Below are positions 51,489 to 60,954 of a stretch of 64,000 nucleotides of DNA, in pieces. The DNA lies in the NCBI GenBank assembly GCA_963783505.1, contig CAWAOP010000056.1, positions 124,001 to 188,000 on the forward strand, written 5' to 3'. Below the pieces are notes generated by a model that saw nothing but the letters and a program-made list of their open reading frames with translations, did not search any database and was not told the origin of the DNA. Origin of the DNA: BOG-224 sp963783505. Lineage in GTDB: Bacteria; Acidobacteriota; Terriglobia; Bryobacterales; Bryobacteraceae. The translations under genes and the position numbers were made by a program. Positions within the stretch are counted from its first letter, which is position 1, and each line of letters starts with the position of its first letter.

Positions 51489-51920
51489 TCACCAGTCCGA
51501 GTACGGGGTGCCATCGAGGGCGGTTTTGTCCGAGCCGCTCTTGACGTCGAAGATTCCGGGCTGGCTTTGATCGACGCTCTGGTCGGTGTCTTCGAGGATG
51601 ACCTTCCAGCTCTGGTTGGAGCGGGTCATGGGGTCCACGGGGATCGCGCGCAGATAGCCTTCCGATACCAGATCCTGCAACTGCTGCGGAGCCTTCATCT
51701 TGTCGTAGGTGTAATTATCGATTACCGAGCGCAATGTTTGCAGGTTCTGATGGAGCACGGCCTCTTTGGATCTTCGGATGGTGTTGCTGTAGATCGGAAT
51801 GGCCATCGAGATGAGGACCACGATGATGGTGATCACCACCATCAGCTCGACGAAGGTGAATCCGCGCTGGCGTCGCCGAGGCCGCGCCTGCGCGCTACCA
51901 CTGGGCGTAGGGCGTGCCAT
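51489..51920 (-). CDS. Type II secretion/type IV pseudopilin (second)
   Basis: The product has the prepilin signature RRRQRGFTFVELMVVITII, with cleavage after Gly and Glu at mature position 5, followed by the hydrophobic helix. The globular part has LQDLVSEGYLRAIPVDPMTR and ends DGTPYSDW, as in GspG-like pseudopilins. ATG 51920 has AAGGAT upstream and overlaps the end of the preceding pseudopilin gene by 26 bp. The two products share end motifs (DGTPY), so they are likely duplicates. They should assemble a short pseudopilus with the secretin coded upstream. Confidence 0.88.
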   Translation of the reverse strand: MARPTPSGSAQARPRRRQRGFTFVELMVVITIIVVLISMAIPIYSNTIRRSKEAVLHQNLQTLRSVIDNYTYDKMKAPQQLQDLVSEGYLRAIPVDPMTRSNQSWKVILEDTDQSVDQSQPGIFDVKSGSDKTALDGTPYSDW

Positions 51921-52359
51921 CGGATCCTTTCTCGGTGGTTTTGCTGTAGACATCGAACACGTTCTGGCCGCCCCAGCTTGTGGACTTGGGATCGTCCTGA
52001 TCGCTCCGCATCCCCCACTCGGCCTTTCCCGTGAACGGGTCTATGGGGACTCGCCTCAAGAAACGCATCTTGGTGGCGTCGGCGTTGTTCATGGTCGCGC
52101 CTTCCACAAGAATTTGAAGAGACTCCGGATATCCATCCGATCCAGTCTTGATTGGGCCGAAGTAGTTGGCCAGCGCGCAGTCGTGGTACCGGTCGATGGC
52201 GTAGCGCATGTCGTCCAGCGCGGCGCGCAGGCTCCGCTCGCGTTCCGCGCGGACTTTGGCTCGCGCCAGCGGCACGGCCATGCTGGAGAGCACCAGGAGG
52301 ATCGTGAACGCCACGATCAACTCCACGAGCGTCATGCCGCGTTGGGTGGGACGGGTCAT
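51895..52359 (-). CDS. Type II secretion/type IV pseudopilin (first)
   Basis: This 154-residue prepilin starts TRPTQRGMTLVELIVAFTIL, with the Gly/Met cleavage site and Glu 5. The C-terminal region has MRFLRRVPIDPFTGKAEWG and ends GSDGTPYAQW. It is GspG-like in length and pattern. It overlaps the second pseudopilin and lies 168 bp after the secretin, in the same orientation. No ATPase, platform protein or prepilin peptidase is in the window; they should be elsewhere on the chromosome. Confidence 0.88.
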   Translation of the reverse strand: MTRPTQRGMTLVELIVAFTILLVLSSMAVPLARAKVRAERERSLRAALDDMRYAIDRYHDCALANYFGPIKTGSDGYPESLQILVEGATMNNADATKMRFLRRVPIDPFTGKAEWGMRSDQDDPKSTSWGGQNVFDVYSKTTEKGSDGTPYAQW

Positions 52360-52364
52360 AAAGC

Positions 52365-52521
52365 GGGAGCCAGAAGCCAGAAGCCAGGAGCCAGAATAAA
52401 GCCATCCATCGTCATAAGCGGCGTGCTCGTTGTTGGCTGCTCATCGCTTTTGGAGCCCGATGCCTGAATGGCGGTACGCGGTGTCATCCTTCTGGCTCCT
52501 GACTCCTGACTCCTGACTCCT
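52365..52521. repeat. GAAGCCA / GACTCCT short tandem repeats in inverted arrangement
   Basis: AGCCAGAAGCCAGAAGCCAG (52370-52389) is followed about 100 bp later by TTCTGGCTCC (52490) and three GACTCCT units (to 52521). CCAGGAGCCAGAA and TTCTGGCTCCTG are inverted copies. They bracket a non-coding stretch between secretin and pseudopilin genes. Confidence 0.7.
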
Positions 52522-52527
52522 TCCCTC

Positions 52528-55071
52528 TCACTTTATCGTCACCGCCAATTGCGGGCTCGACGCTCCGACTGCGAAGCCCTGCGAGTTCCGCGCCGTCACG
52601 TTCAAGGCGCCTACATTGGTGGTTCCCGCGGCTAGGGCCTGGAACCTCACCAGAAGCAGAGTACCGGACCCTGTGACGCCAGCGGCCCCAGCCGGCCGGC
52701 CCAGCGTCTGGATCACGGCAACGCCCTGGTCGTTCTGGATCGCGCGCGCGAACATGGGCTGCTGGCCGTCCCGGCTGAACAGGTCCCCGGGAGAAATGTC
52801 CGTGATGCTCAGCAGCTTTGGACTGTACTGAAGTTGAATGGGGCCGGCGTTGACGACGTCCGTCCCTCCATCCAATACCAAGGCCACCGTGAATGTTCCA
52901 TTGACCGCCGTTTCGACCATTGCGGGCGCGAAGTGCGAGACGGCGCTTGAGGCCGGCGGCCCTGGCGCGGTGGATCCGGGAAGCGCGGAAGCCGCTCCCG
53001 GCCGCAGCAATTGCTGGAGCGCCGGCGGCACCATTCCGGCAGGCGCAGCGCCCGGCCCCGGCGGAGAAAACGGCGATGAAGCCGGTCCAGGGACCGGCGG
53101 CGCGGCCGCTGCGCCCGGCGTGTTCGCGTTGCCGGGAGTGATCTCGATGGGCGCCGAGGGCGCCTTCTTCCGCTCTTCTTCCTCTTCGGGGTTCCGCGCG
53201 TAGTTCAGCTTCGTGGCGTTTGTAGGGCCTACTTCGATGGCGCGCAGGTTGAGCGGCGTGAATTCCGGATTGCGCACGATGTGAGGAACCAGCGCGATCA
53301 TCAACTCGCTCACCTCGTGATCGGTGCTTTGGCCCTGGAAGAGCTTCCCGAGCAACGGTATTTTGGAAAGGCCGGGCGTGCCGGTCACGGTCCTGGTGTC
53401 TTGAACCTTGAGAAGCCCGCCGATGAGGCTCACTTCGCCTTCCTTCAATCGCACGTCGTGCTTGATGGAGTCTTTGGCGATGATCGGTTCGTTGAGCCCG
53501 CCCAAACTCACCGTTCCGCTCTGGCTGGATACTTCCAGCTCCACGTGAATGGAAATCTCGCCGTTGTCATGAACCCGCGGCGTAAGCTTCACGATGACGC
53601 CCACGGATTGCTGTTGAAACTGCGTGCTCACCAGCGGGCTCACCGTGGAAACGCCCGCGGCCAGTCCCGTTCCGTAACTACCCGTCGCGTAGGGGATCAG
53701 CTCTCCGACGGACAGGTCCGCTTCCACGTTATCCACGGTACGCACCTGGGGCTGTTGGAGCACGTTGACCTTGGTGTCGCTCATTACGGCCTGGAGCAAC
53801 GCCCCAGGCAGGGTCGTGGAGAAATCCGAAGTCCTGAGATGCCCGAGGTTCGACAGGGGTATGGCGGTTCCAGTGGCTGTCGAACCCGTCGTCGTGGTGG
53901 TCCCGGTTGTGGTCGTCGAGTTCGTAGTGGTAGTTCCCGTGGTGTTCGCGTTGGTCACGACTTGCAGCCCGCTACGGGGCGTGAAATTCGCGGGAATGTT
54001 GATGCCGGTCGGGGAAAGCGCCGCGGCCAATTGGCGGCTGTGATCGGTATCCGTAGACATCACCACGATATCCACAACCACCTCGGCCTTGGGACGGTCT
54101 AGATCGCGGAGGACTTTCTCGATCAGCGCAATCTGGTCCGGCTCGCCGCGCGCCAGAAACGCGTTTTGTCCGGTGATGGCCATCACCTGCTGGATGCCGG
54201 ACATCATGCGGGCGGCGTTCATGATCTCCTGAAGTTCCGTGTTCTGCTGAACGTTCGAGAGATAGAACACTTGCACCACCTGGTCCGCGTTGTTCACGCG
54301 GTTGTTGCGGTCGTTTCCAGTCACGAAGATCGTATTGGTGGAAACAGGCTTCCAATACGAATTCGTGAGCAACCCCAGGTAATCGAACGCTTCTTCGATG
54401 GTGCAATCCTGAAAATCCACGGACGGATTCCGCAGCGTCACGTTGGACTGGAAGGCTGGATCCCACAATACGTTGATGCCCGCGTATTTTCCGAGGCTCT
54501 CGAACAGCAGCCGCGGCTGGTTGCTCTTGATGACCACGTTGCGCACCGCGTTGGTGGGCTTCAGCACGGGTGGCCCCAGAATGCGGTTGAGCTGCTGTTC
54601 CCGGTCTTTCCGCAAGGATTGAAGCGGAGTGAGCGCACGCTCCTCCGGCGTGGATTCCTTCCCCGTCTGCGCCACTCTGTCCTTTTCGCGCTGGATCATC
54701 TCGCCGGTGTTGCGGATTTCCTGCACGGCGACCGCGGAGCCAGGGTTGATGGTGAAGGCCCGTTGAAACTCCAACATCGATTCGTCGAGCTGCCCCTGCG
54801 CGCGCAATTTCAGGCCCTTATCGACGTGCGCCTGTCCCGCCTGGAAGCGCGCCCGCTGGACGGCGATCTGGTACTGCATGTCGGAGGGACTCGCGGCCAG
54901 CGCCTTTTCATACGCCGCCAGCGCCTTATCCCAATCCTTCTGATCTTCGGCTGCCAGACCCTGCGCGAACTCCTTGTTAACGTTTACCTTCCGGGGGGCG
55001 GCAAACCCCTGCAGGCCTACAAGCAGCGCGGCAGTCAGGGCCGCCGCGGCTAAGCGATTGAAACGGAACAT
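52528..55071 (-). CDS. Secretin with TPR and cohesin-like domains
   Basis: The 847-residue protein has a signal peptide (AAAALTAALLVGLQGFA) and an N-terminal TPR region (WDKALAAYEKALAASPSD, LDESMLEFQRAFTINPGS). N0/STN and N1-like domains follow (LFESLGKYAGINVLWDPAF). The secretin core carries VGVIVKLTPRVHDNGEISIH, IKHDVRLKEGEVSLIGGLL and GTPGLSKIPLLGKLF. A Pro/Ala/Gly-rich linker follows, then a C-terminal cohesin-like beta-sandwich (VNAGPIQLQYSPKLLSITDI, GTLLLVRFQALAAG). Secretins form outer-membrane rings for type II secretion or type IV pili. TPRs and a cohesin-like tail are additions to the standard form and may serve assembly or docking. Confidence 0.92.
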   Translation of the reverse strand: MFRFNRLAAAALTAALLVGLQGFAAPRKVNVNKEFAQGLAAEDQKDWDKALAAYEKALAASPSDMQYQIAVQRARFQAGQAHVDKGLKLRAQGQLDESMLEFQRAFTINPGSAVAVQEIRNTGEMIQREKDRVAQTGKESTPEERALTPLQSLRKDREQQLNRILGPPVLKPTNAVRNVVIKSNQPRLLFESLGKYAGINVLWDPAFQSNVTLRNPSVDFQDCTIEEAFDYLGLLTNSYWKPVSTNTIFVTGNDRNNRVNNADQVVQVFYLSNVQQNTELQEIMNAARMMSGIQQVMAITGQNAFLARGEPDQIALIEKVLRDLDRPKAEVVVDIVVMSTDTDHSRQLAAALSPTGINIPANFTPRSGLQVVTNANTTGTTTTNSTTTTGTTTTTGSTATGTAIPLSNLGHLRTSDFSTTLPGALLQAVMSDTKVNVLQQPQVRTVDNVEADLSVGELIPYATGSYGTGLAAGVSTVSPLVSTQFQQQSVGVIVKLTPRVHDNGEISIHVELEVSSQSGTVSLGGLNEPIIAKDSIKHDVRLKEGEVSLIGGLLKVQDTRTVTGTPGLSKIPLLGKLFQGQSTDHEVSELMIALVPHIVRNPEFTPLNLRAIEVGPTNATKLNYARNPEEEEERKKAPSAPIEITPGNANTPGAAAAPPVPGPASSPFSPPGPGAAPAGMVPPALQQLLRPGAASALPGSTAPGPPASSAVSHFAPAMVETAVNGTFTVALVLDGGTDVVNAGPIQLQYSPKLLSITDISPGDLFSRDGQQPMFARAIQNDQGVAVIQTLGRPAGAAGVTGSGTLLLVRFQALAAGTTNVGALNVTARNSQGFAVGASSPQLAVTIK

Positions 55072-55188
55072 AATTACGTCGTCTCCCGGCTTGGCGGACC
55101 CGCCGTGCTAAGATGAAGTCCGATTCCGCCGTCTAGGGGCATCTAAACGCATTGACGCTGCGGGACTTCCAGGCGTTGAGGGCAAAAA

Positions 55189-55656
55189 GTGGCCGGCCGC
55201 GAGACATCCGATAGAATCCTGAGCGAAAACCGGCAGGCCCGCCACAACTACTTCCTGATGGACCGGTTCGAAGCGGGGATGGTCCTGACGGGGACCGAGG
55301 TCAAGGCGGCCAAGGACGGCAAGATCCAGCTCGTGGACGCCTACGCAGCGATCATCGCCAACGAGGCTTGGCTGGTGAACGCGCACATTGGCCAGTACTC
55401 GCACGGCAACCGCGAAAATCACCCCCCCGTGCGCGACCGCAAGCTGCTGCTGCACCGCAAGGAGATCGACAAGCTGCTGGGGCAGTCGCGCGAGAAGGGT
55501 TTAGCGCTCATCCCCACGCGGATCTACCTGAAAAAGGGCCGCATCAAGTGCGAGGTGGCCGTGGCCAAGGGCAAGAAACTGCACGACAAGCGAGAGGCCG
55601 ACCGGGCCCGGACGGCTGAAGACGAAGCGCGCGCGGAGATGCGGCGGAGGGGGTAG
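55189..55656 (+). CDS. smpB: SsrA-binding protein SmpB
   Basis: SmpB carries tmRNA to stalled ribosomes. The 155-residue protein reads RILSENRQARHNYFLMDRFE, then GMVLTGTEVKAAKDGKIQLV, IGQYSHGNRENH and KLLLHRKEIDKLLGQ. The GTG start gives typical length. The basic C-terminal tail (KKLHDKREADRARTAEDEAR) that enters the decoding site is present. The tmRNA gene itself is not in the window. Confidence 0.96.
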   Translation: MAGRETSDRILSENRQARHNYFLMDRFEAGMVLTGTEVKAAKDGKIQLVDAYAAIIANEAWLVNAHIGQYSHGNRENHPPVRDRKLLLHRKEIDKLLGQSREKGLALIPTRIYLKKGRIKCEVAVAKGKKLHDKREADRARTAEDEARAEMRRRG

Positions 55657-55708
55657 GGCTTTCCGCTATCCGCCGTCCGCTATCCGCTCCCTCGTTCCCG
55701 TGCTGAGT

Positions 55709-55742
55709 GTTTCCGTGCCTGATACCCCAGCGGCACGGAAAC
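55709..55742. terminator. 11-bp hairpin between convergent smpB and glcD
   Basis: GTTTCCGTGCC (55709-55719) pairs with GGCACGGAAAC (55732-55742) over a 12-base loop. It lies between the 3' ends of two convergent genes, where a bidirectional terminator is expected. U-runs are lacking. Confidence 0.5.
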
Positions 55743-55776
55743 GGAAACTCGGCCGGTGGCGCCCTGAAGGCGAACC

Positions 55777-57201
55777 CTAACTCACCGCGTCGGCTTGCGT
55801 CCGGCGGATTTCCATGCAGCCACGGCCTAGGGGGAGTAGCTTGCCGGGGTTCAGACGGCCGGTTGGGTCGAATAAATCCTTGAGCGCGCGGATCATATCG
55901 AGCGTGTCCTGGGTGAACATCTTGGACATCATCTCGTTCTTTTCCATGCCGACGCCGTGCTCGCCGGTGATGGAGCCGCCGGCTTCAATGCAGTACTCGA
56001 GGATTTCTTCGCTGGCCTTGCGCGCGAGTTCCAGGTCGCCGGGCTTGCGCGCTTCGAACAGGATCAGCGGGTGCATGTTGCCGTCGCCCGCGTGGAAGAT
56101 GTTGCTGATCGTCAAGCCCGTGCGCTGGGCCACTTCCGAGATGAAGCGCAGCGTGGGGGCGATTTTGGTGCGCGGTACCACCCCATCCTGCACGTAGAGG
56201 TTTCTGCCCACGCGCCCGATGGCGCCGAACGCTCCCTTGCGGCCCTGCCAGAGCAAGTCGCGCTGCTCGGCGGAATTTGCAACGCGGAATTCGCGCGCGC
56301 CGCAAGCCATGCACGCTTCGCGGATTTGCTTTTCCTGCTCCTCGACGGCTTCCTTCAGCCCCTCGACTTCAATCAGCAGCACGGCTCCGGCGTCCATCGG
56401 GTATCCGGCGTGGGTAGCCTCCTCGATGATGCGGAGCAGAACGCCATCGAGCATCTCCAGCGCCACGGGCGTGATGCCGCGGGCGGTGATTTCGGCTACG
56501 GTCCGCCCGGCGTCTTCGTTGGATTCGTAGATGGCGAGAGCCGTCCGCACCGCTTCGGCCTTGCGCATCAGCCGGACCACAGCCTTGGTCACCAGCGCCA
56601 TGACGCCTTCGGAGCCGGTCAGCAGGCCCGTCAGATCGTATCCGGGAAGGTCCGGTTCCTTGCCGCCGGTTTCCACCACGCTGCCGTCCGGCATCACCAG
56701 TTCGAGCCCGAGCACGTGATTGGTGGTGACGCCGTGGGCGAGGGTGTGCGGCCCTCCGGCGTTCTCGGCGACATTCCCGCCGATGGTGCAGGCCTTTTGG
56801 CTCGATGGATCGGGCGCGAAGAAGCATCCATCGGCTTCGACCGCCGCAGTGATATCCAGATTGACCACGCCGGGCTCGACCACCGCCCTTTCATTATCCA
56901 GATCGGTTTCGAGAATGCGGTTCATCCGGGCGAAGGCTACGACCATGCCGCCTTCGCGCGGTATAGACCCTCCCGAAAGCCCGGTCCCGGCGCCACGGCC
57001 CAGGAAAGGGATTTTGAACTCGGCGGCAAGTTTGACCAGCGCGGATACCTGCGCCGTGGTACGCGGGAACACGACGATATCGGGCCGAGCCGTATCGACG
57101 CTGCCATCGTATTCGTAGAGCGCGAGATCCTCGGGACGGTCCAGATAGCCGCGCGGTCCCACAATGGCCGCAACGCGATGCGTCAACCCCGCCGGCAGCA
57201 T
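55777..57201 (-). CDS. glcD: FAD-linked oxidase, glycolate oxidase GlcD type
   Basis: GlcD oxidises glycolate or other 2-hydroxy acids with FAD. The 474-residue protein has the PCMH-type FAD domain: PFLGRGAGTGLSGGSIP, ACTIGGNVAENAGGPHTLAH and GVTTNHVLGLELVMPDGSVV. The C-terminal part has SNIFHAGDGNMHPLILF and SITGEHGVGMEKNEMM, with the usual His residues. Start ATG 57201 gives MLPAGLTHRVAAIVG and the usual length; further upstream the frame is low-complexity. No glcE or glcF is adjacent; D-lactate or other 2-hydroxy-acid dehydrogenases look alike. Confidence 0.88.
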   Translation of the reverse strand: MLPAGLTHRVAAIVGPRGYLDRPEDLALYEYDGSVDTARPDIVVFPRTTAQVSALVKLAAEFKIPFLGRGAGTGLSGGSIPREGGMVVAFARMNRILETDLDNERAVVEPGVVNLDITAAVEADGCFFAPDPSSQKACTIGGNVAENAGGPHTLAHGVTTNHVLGLELVMPDGSVVETGGKEPDLPGYDLTGLLTGSEGVMALVTKAVVRLMRKAEAVRTALAIYESNEDAGRTVAEITARGITPVALEMLDGVLLRIIEEATHAGYPMDAGAVLLIEVEGLKEAVEEQEKQIREACMACGAREFRVANSAEQRDLLWQGRKGAFGAIGRVGRNLYVQDGVVPRTKIAPTLRFISEVAQRTGLTISNIFHAGDGNMHPLILFEARKPGDLELARKASEEILEYCIEAGGSITGEHGVGMEKNEMMSKMFTQDTLDMIRALKDLFDPTGRLNPGKLLPLGRGCMEIRRTQADAVS

Positions 57202-57223
57202 GGCTTTAGTGTAACTGGAGATT

Positions 57224-57255
57224 GGGGGCTGGGGGTTGGGGGCTAGGGGTTGGGG
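57224..57255 (+). repeat. G-run tract upstream of glcD
   Basis: Five runs of four or five G lie at 57224-57228, 57231-57235, 57238-57242, 57246-57249 and 57252-57255. An inverted C-rich counterpart runs to 57316. It could form a G-quadruplex on the plus strand, near the glcD start. Confidence 0.55.
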
Positions 57256-57363
57256 AGAGCGGCGTTGCGTTCCGATTGTGTTTTCCCTAGCCCCAAACCC
57301 CGACTCCCGGTCCCCGCTAGTGTAGTGCGGAGACAATAATGGACAGTAAGATTCGGGCAAGGG

Positions 57364-57425
57364 CAAAGCGGGGACAGGCGCGAAGTTTCGCAAAAGGCGC
57401 GAAATTCGAGCCTGTCCCCGTTTTG
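57364..57425. repeat. Long imperfect hairpin (GGGGACAGGC type)
   Basis: GCAAAGCGGGGACAGGC near 57364 pairs with GCCTGTCCCCGTTTTGC near 57425; the inner arms CGCGAAGTTTCGC and GCGAAATTCGAG are also complementary with few mismatches. Arms are about 28 bases. It lies between glcD and the IS630 left end but outside the IS terminal repeats. Confidence 0.7.
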
Positions 57426-57467
57426 CAGGCTGTAATCATAATGTGCGGGAATTGCGCCGCACTGAAC

Positions 57468-58695
57468 TAGTATAGCGTTTCAATAAAACATTTCCGTTTA
57501 GATTTGTTTGCCGCTATACTGAATCATGGCGGGTAAATCTGGACGGCCCAAACTGATCCTGACTCCTGAACAGAAAGAGGAACTGGCGCGATTGAGCCAT
57601 TCACGGGGCGCCCCTGCGCGGGAGGTGCAGCGCGCCCAAATCTTGTGCCGCTTTGAGGCGGGCGAGTCGATCACGGGGATTGCAGGGGCGTTGAAGACGA
57701 CGCGTCCCAGCGTGCGGAAATGGGTGGACAAGGCGCTCGCCATGGGGGCTTCAGCCGCCCTTAAGGACACCTGGCACCGTCCACATGCTCCCGTGATTAC
57801 CGAGGAGGCGAAAGCGTGGGTCGTGCATTTGGCTTGTTCCAAACCGAAGGAGCACGGTTACGCCGCCGAACTATGGACGCGAAGCCTGCTGGCCCGGCAT
57901 GTGCGCCAGCACGCCGCACAGGCCGGGCACCCATCGCTGACGAAAGCAGCCAAAGCCACGGTACATCGGATTCTCGCCGCCCAGCCTTTGCACCCGGAAC
58001 GAGTCCAGTATTATCTGGAAAAGCGCGACCCCGAGTTTGAGGCCAAAATGAAAGATATCCTGTTGGTTTATCAGGACGTTGCGCTTCAAAATGAAGCGCG
58101 CGCCGGAGACGCAACCCCTAGCGTCATCACGGTCTCAGTAGACGAGAAACCCGGATTACAAGCTCTCGCCAATACCACTCCGGACCTGCCGCCCGTTGCT
58201 GGCAAATATCCAACCGTTGGCCGCGATCATGAATACAAACGCCTGGGTACTTGTTCGATCCTGGCGGCTCTGGATCTGCACGACGGTCATGTAACCGCCC
58301 GCGTCGAGCGGCGGCATCGCAGTCGCGAGTTCATCGGCCTGCTGAAAGATCTGGACACCTGGTACCCCGCCGACTGCACGCTTCGACTGGTCCTCGACAA
58401 CCACTCGGCGCACATCTCAAAAGAGACGCGGGCCTACCTGGCCACACGCCCGAATCGCTTCCAGTATGTCCTGACACCGAAGCATGGATCGTGGCTCAAT
58501 ATCGTCGAAACCTTGTTCGGCAAAATGGCGAGGACCTTCCTGCGGCACATCCGCGTTCAATCCTGGGCTGAACTCCGCCAACGAATCATCCAGGGGATCG
58601 CGGAGATCAACGCCGCTCCGGTCGTCCACCGTTGGAGAAAATTCGACGCTCTGGCCCAGGTCAATCAGGAAAGTCTTTAATGAAACGATATACTA
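57468..58695 (+). mobile_element. IS630-family insertion sequence, complete, with TA duplication
   Basis: The ends read GTATAGCGTTTCA (57470 on) and, in reverse complement at the right end, GTATATCGTTTCA (to 58693), with further matches inward (TAAA). Both ends are flanked by TA (57468-57469 and 58694-58695), the target duplication of the IS630/mariner group. The single transposase gene is intact, so the element may still be active. The right TA lies within the TAG stop of the M28 peptidase gene. Confidence 0.88.
57526..58680 (+). CDS. IS630-family DDE transposase
   Basis: The 384-residue protein has an N-terminal helix-turn-helix region (RAQILCRFEAGESITGIAGA, TTRPSVRKWVDKAL) and a DDE catalytic domain. 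The first Asp is in ITVSVDEKPG, the second in RLVLDNHSAH, and the Glu in WLNIVETLFGKM, the standard spacing of the family. The ATG at 57526 lies just inside the left terminal repeat. The reading frame is complete, unlike many genes in this window. Confidence 0.95.
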   Translation: MAGKSGRPKLILTPEQKEELARLSHSRGAPAREVQRAQILCRFEAGESITGIAGALKTTRPSVRKWVDKALAMGASAALKDTWHRPHAPVITEEAKAWVVHLACSKPKEHGYAAELWTRSLLARHVRQHAAQAGHPSLTKAAKATVHRILAAQPLHPERVQYYLEKRDPEFEAKMKDILLVYQDVALQNEARAGDATPSVITVSVDEKPGLQALANTTPDLPPVAGKYPTVGRDHEYKRLGTCSILAALDLHDGHVTARVERRHRSREFIGLLKDLDTWYPADCTLRLVLDNHSAHISKETRAYLATRPNRFQYVLTPKHGSWLNIVETLFGKMARTFLRHIRVQSWAELRQRIIQGIAEINAAPVVHRWRKFDALAQVNQESL

Positions 58696-60889
58696 GTAAG
58701 GCATTCCCGGCAACGGCGGGGGCACGGGAGTGATCTTACCCCAGCCCTGCGATTGCGCGGTCTTCATGTCCTGAATCAGTTGGTCGGGCAGTTTCTCGTT
58801 CAGCTTCGGCCGTCCGTCCTGGTTGCACAACTGCCAGCCTACCGCGCCCATCGTCTTCACGACGATCTGCATCTCGTGATAGTCGATCTTCTCCGGCGTG
58901 TCCGTGGGCCGGTGGTAGTCGGGGTGCAGTCCGGTGGTGAAGAATGCAACCGGAATCCCCACCTTGGCGAAATTGTAGTGGTCGCTGCGGTAGAAGATGC
59001 GCTGGCCGTTGGGTTGCGGTCCCAGGTTGTCGTGCGTGGCGTCGGGTGCCGTGGTGTCGTAGAAGTGATTGAGCTTCATCTTCAGGTAATTGCCGTTGAC
59101 CGTCTCGATCGTCTTCTCCAGGTCGTCGCTGCTGATATTCGGCCCCACCAGCAGAATCTCGCCGGGGTCCACCAGCACGTGCGTGGCATCGGAATCCGTG
59201 AATCCAGGGCCCTTCGTGCGACCGATCATGTCCATGTTCAGATCCGCCACTACGTTCTTCAGATCGAACGGCGGGAACTGAGTGAAATATCTGCGAGCCC
59301 CAAAGGCCTTTCTCTTCGCCGCCCATCCACATGAAGAGGATGGAGCGGCGCGGGCGCATGCCCTTGGCCACGCCGGCTGCGTAAGCATGGGCGACGCCGA
59401 GCAGACCCGAGGAACCCGAGCCGTCGTCGTCCGCTCCGTTGTTCACGTTGTGCCCGTCGGGCAGGGGAGCGCTGAATCCGATGTGGTCCAGATGCGCGCT
59501 GATGACCACATACTCGTTTTTCAACGCGGGGTCGCTGCCCTCGATGATACCGACGACATTCTCGGAATGGTTCTTCAGGTTGTGCACCGACACTTTGACG
59601 TTCAGCTTCTTGTTGCCGGCGAACTCGAAGGAATCCAGCTTGGTGTTATTCCCCGCGCCGTAGAAAACCTGCTGCGCGGTTACCGTCTCGCCCTGGAACA
59701 TCGCGTTGGTGAGCGCCAGTCCAGCGGTGACCGATGGGACCGCCGGGCACGCCGGGGGAGTCTGGAATTTCACCGGCTGAAACGCCGGGCCGTTCAGACT
59801 GGCAGCGCCGGCGCGCCCGCCACCGCCGCCCGCGGCGCCTGCCGGGTTGGACATGGTGGCCAACTGCTGGAAATTGGCGATCGTCACAACGCCCAATGCT
59901 CCGTTCTTCGCGCCGTATTGCTCGGGAGTCATAAAATCGGCGCAGGCCTGGCCGAGCGGATTGGGAGCCGCCGCGCCGCGTCCGCCTGCGCCGCCGCGGG
60001 CCGCGGGCTGTGCGCCGGCGTTAGCCGCGCCCGCCGCCGCATCCGGAGCTGCGGCGCCCGCACCGCGCCCGCCGGCGCGTCCGCCGCGCCCGCCGCCCGC
60101 CGCTTGCTGAGCCGCGAGCTCGGGAGGCTGTCCGGCCACCACGATGATCTTACCCTTCACGTCGATTCCCTTATACGGATCGACGTTGCCTTTGTTGATG
60201 AAGTAGCCGTTGCCGGCGAACACGAGGTTGGCGGAAGCATCCAGAGCCTCTACGGCATTACCTCCCCGGCCGCCACCACCGCCGCCGCCGCCGAACGCAA
60301 ACCCGCCGCCCGCAGCTACCGCGCCTGCCGCCCAATCCTTGCCGTAATCAAAATCCGTGGTACGGACTTCAGGAGTCGCCGCGGCGGCGCCGGCGGCTCT
60401 GCCGCCCCCCGCGCCCCCACCGCCTCCAGCCCCCGCGCCGCCCCCGCGCGCGCCACGGCCGCCCGCCGCGGCCGCCGGACCGGTTAGAGAGAGCTTGCTC
60501 TCCTCGGGTACGAGTTGATTGAAGAACAACTCCAGGGGCACGAAATACGGCTGTAACGGACCAACCGTGCCTGTCGTGCTGCCGCCGGGCTTGAGGCCCC
60601 ATTCCGCCAAATGGCTGGCTACGTAAAGCGCCGCGGCGTCATATCCGCGCGACGGCAGATTGCGGCCTTCCATCTGGTCGGAGGCCAGGAAATAATCGTA
60701 CGCCTTCAGCTCATCCTCGCCGATGGCATCCACGTTTCCGTAAGTGGGTGGAGCCGCGTTCTTGGCGGCCGCGGTCTTCTTGGTGGCCGGTGCTTTGGAC
60801 TGCGTTGGGGTTTGGCCGGCTCCCATGACGGAGAGCCCGGCCAGTGCCAGAGCGCCTAATATGGCGCAACTATTGAAAATCGAACGCAT
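58693..60889 (-). CDS. Secreted M28-family zinc peptidase with Gly/Ala-rich inserts, one frameshift
   Basis: M28 enzymes are aminopeptidases with two zinc ions. After a signal peptide (ALALAGLSVMGAGQ) there is a PA-domain-like region interrupted by Gly/Ala-rich stretches (such as GGAGAGGGGGAGGGRAAG). The catalytic domain has SAHLDHIGF (His and Asp), ADDDGSGSSG (bridging Asp), MGGEEKGLWG (two Glu), LNMDMIGR (Asp) and YRSDHYNFAK (His), a complete zinc set. An extra base near 59296 (GGCTCGCAGATA) shifts the last 200 codons; without it the text runs GSRYFTQFPPFD. The stop TAG at 58693-58695 lies at the IS630 right end. GAGG precedes the ATG. Confidence 0.9.
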
Positions 60890-60954
60890 AGTACCTCAGG
60901 TTGACAATTTTCGGAAAAGGCCATTCTAGCGCGGATTGGCCGCGTTGCCGGGAA

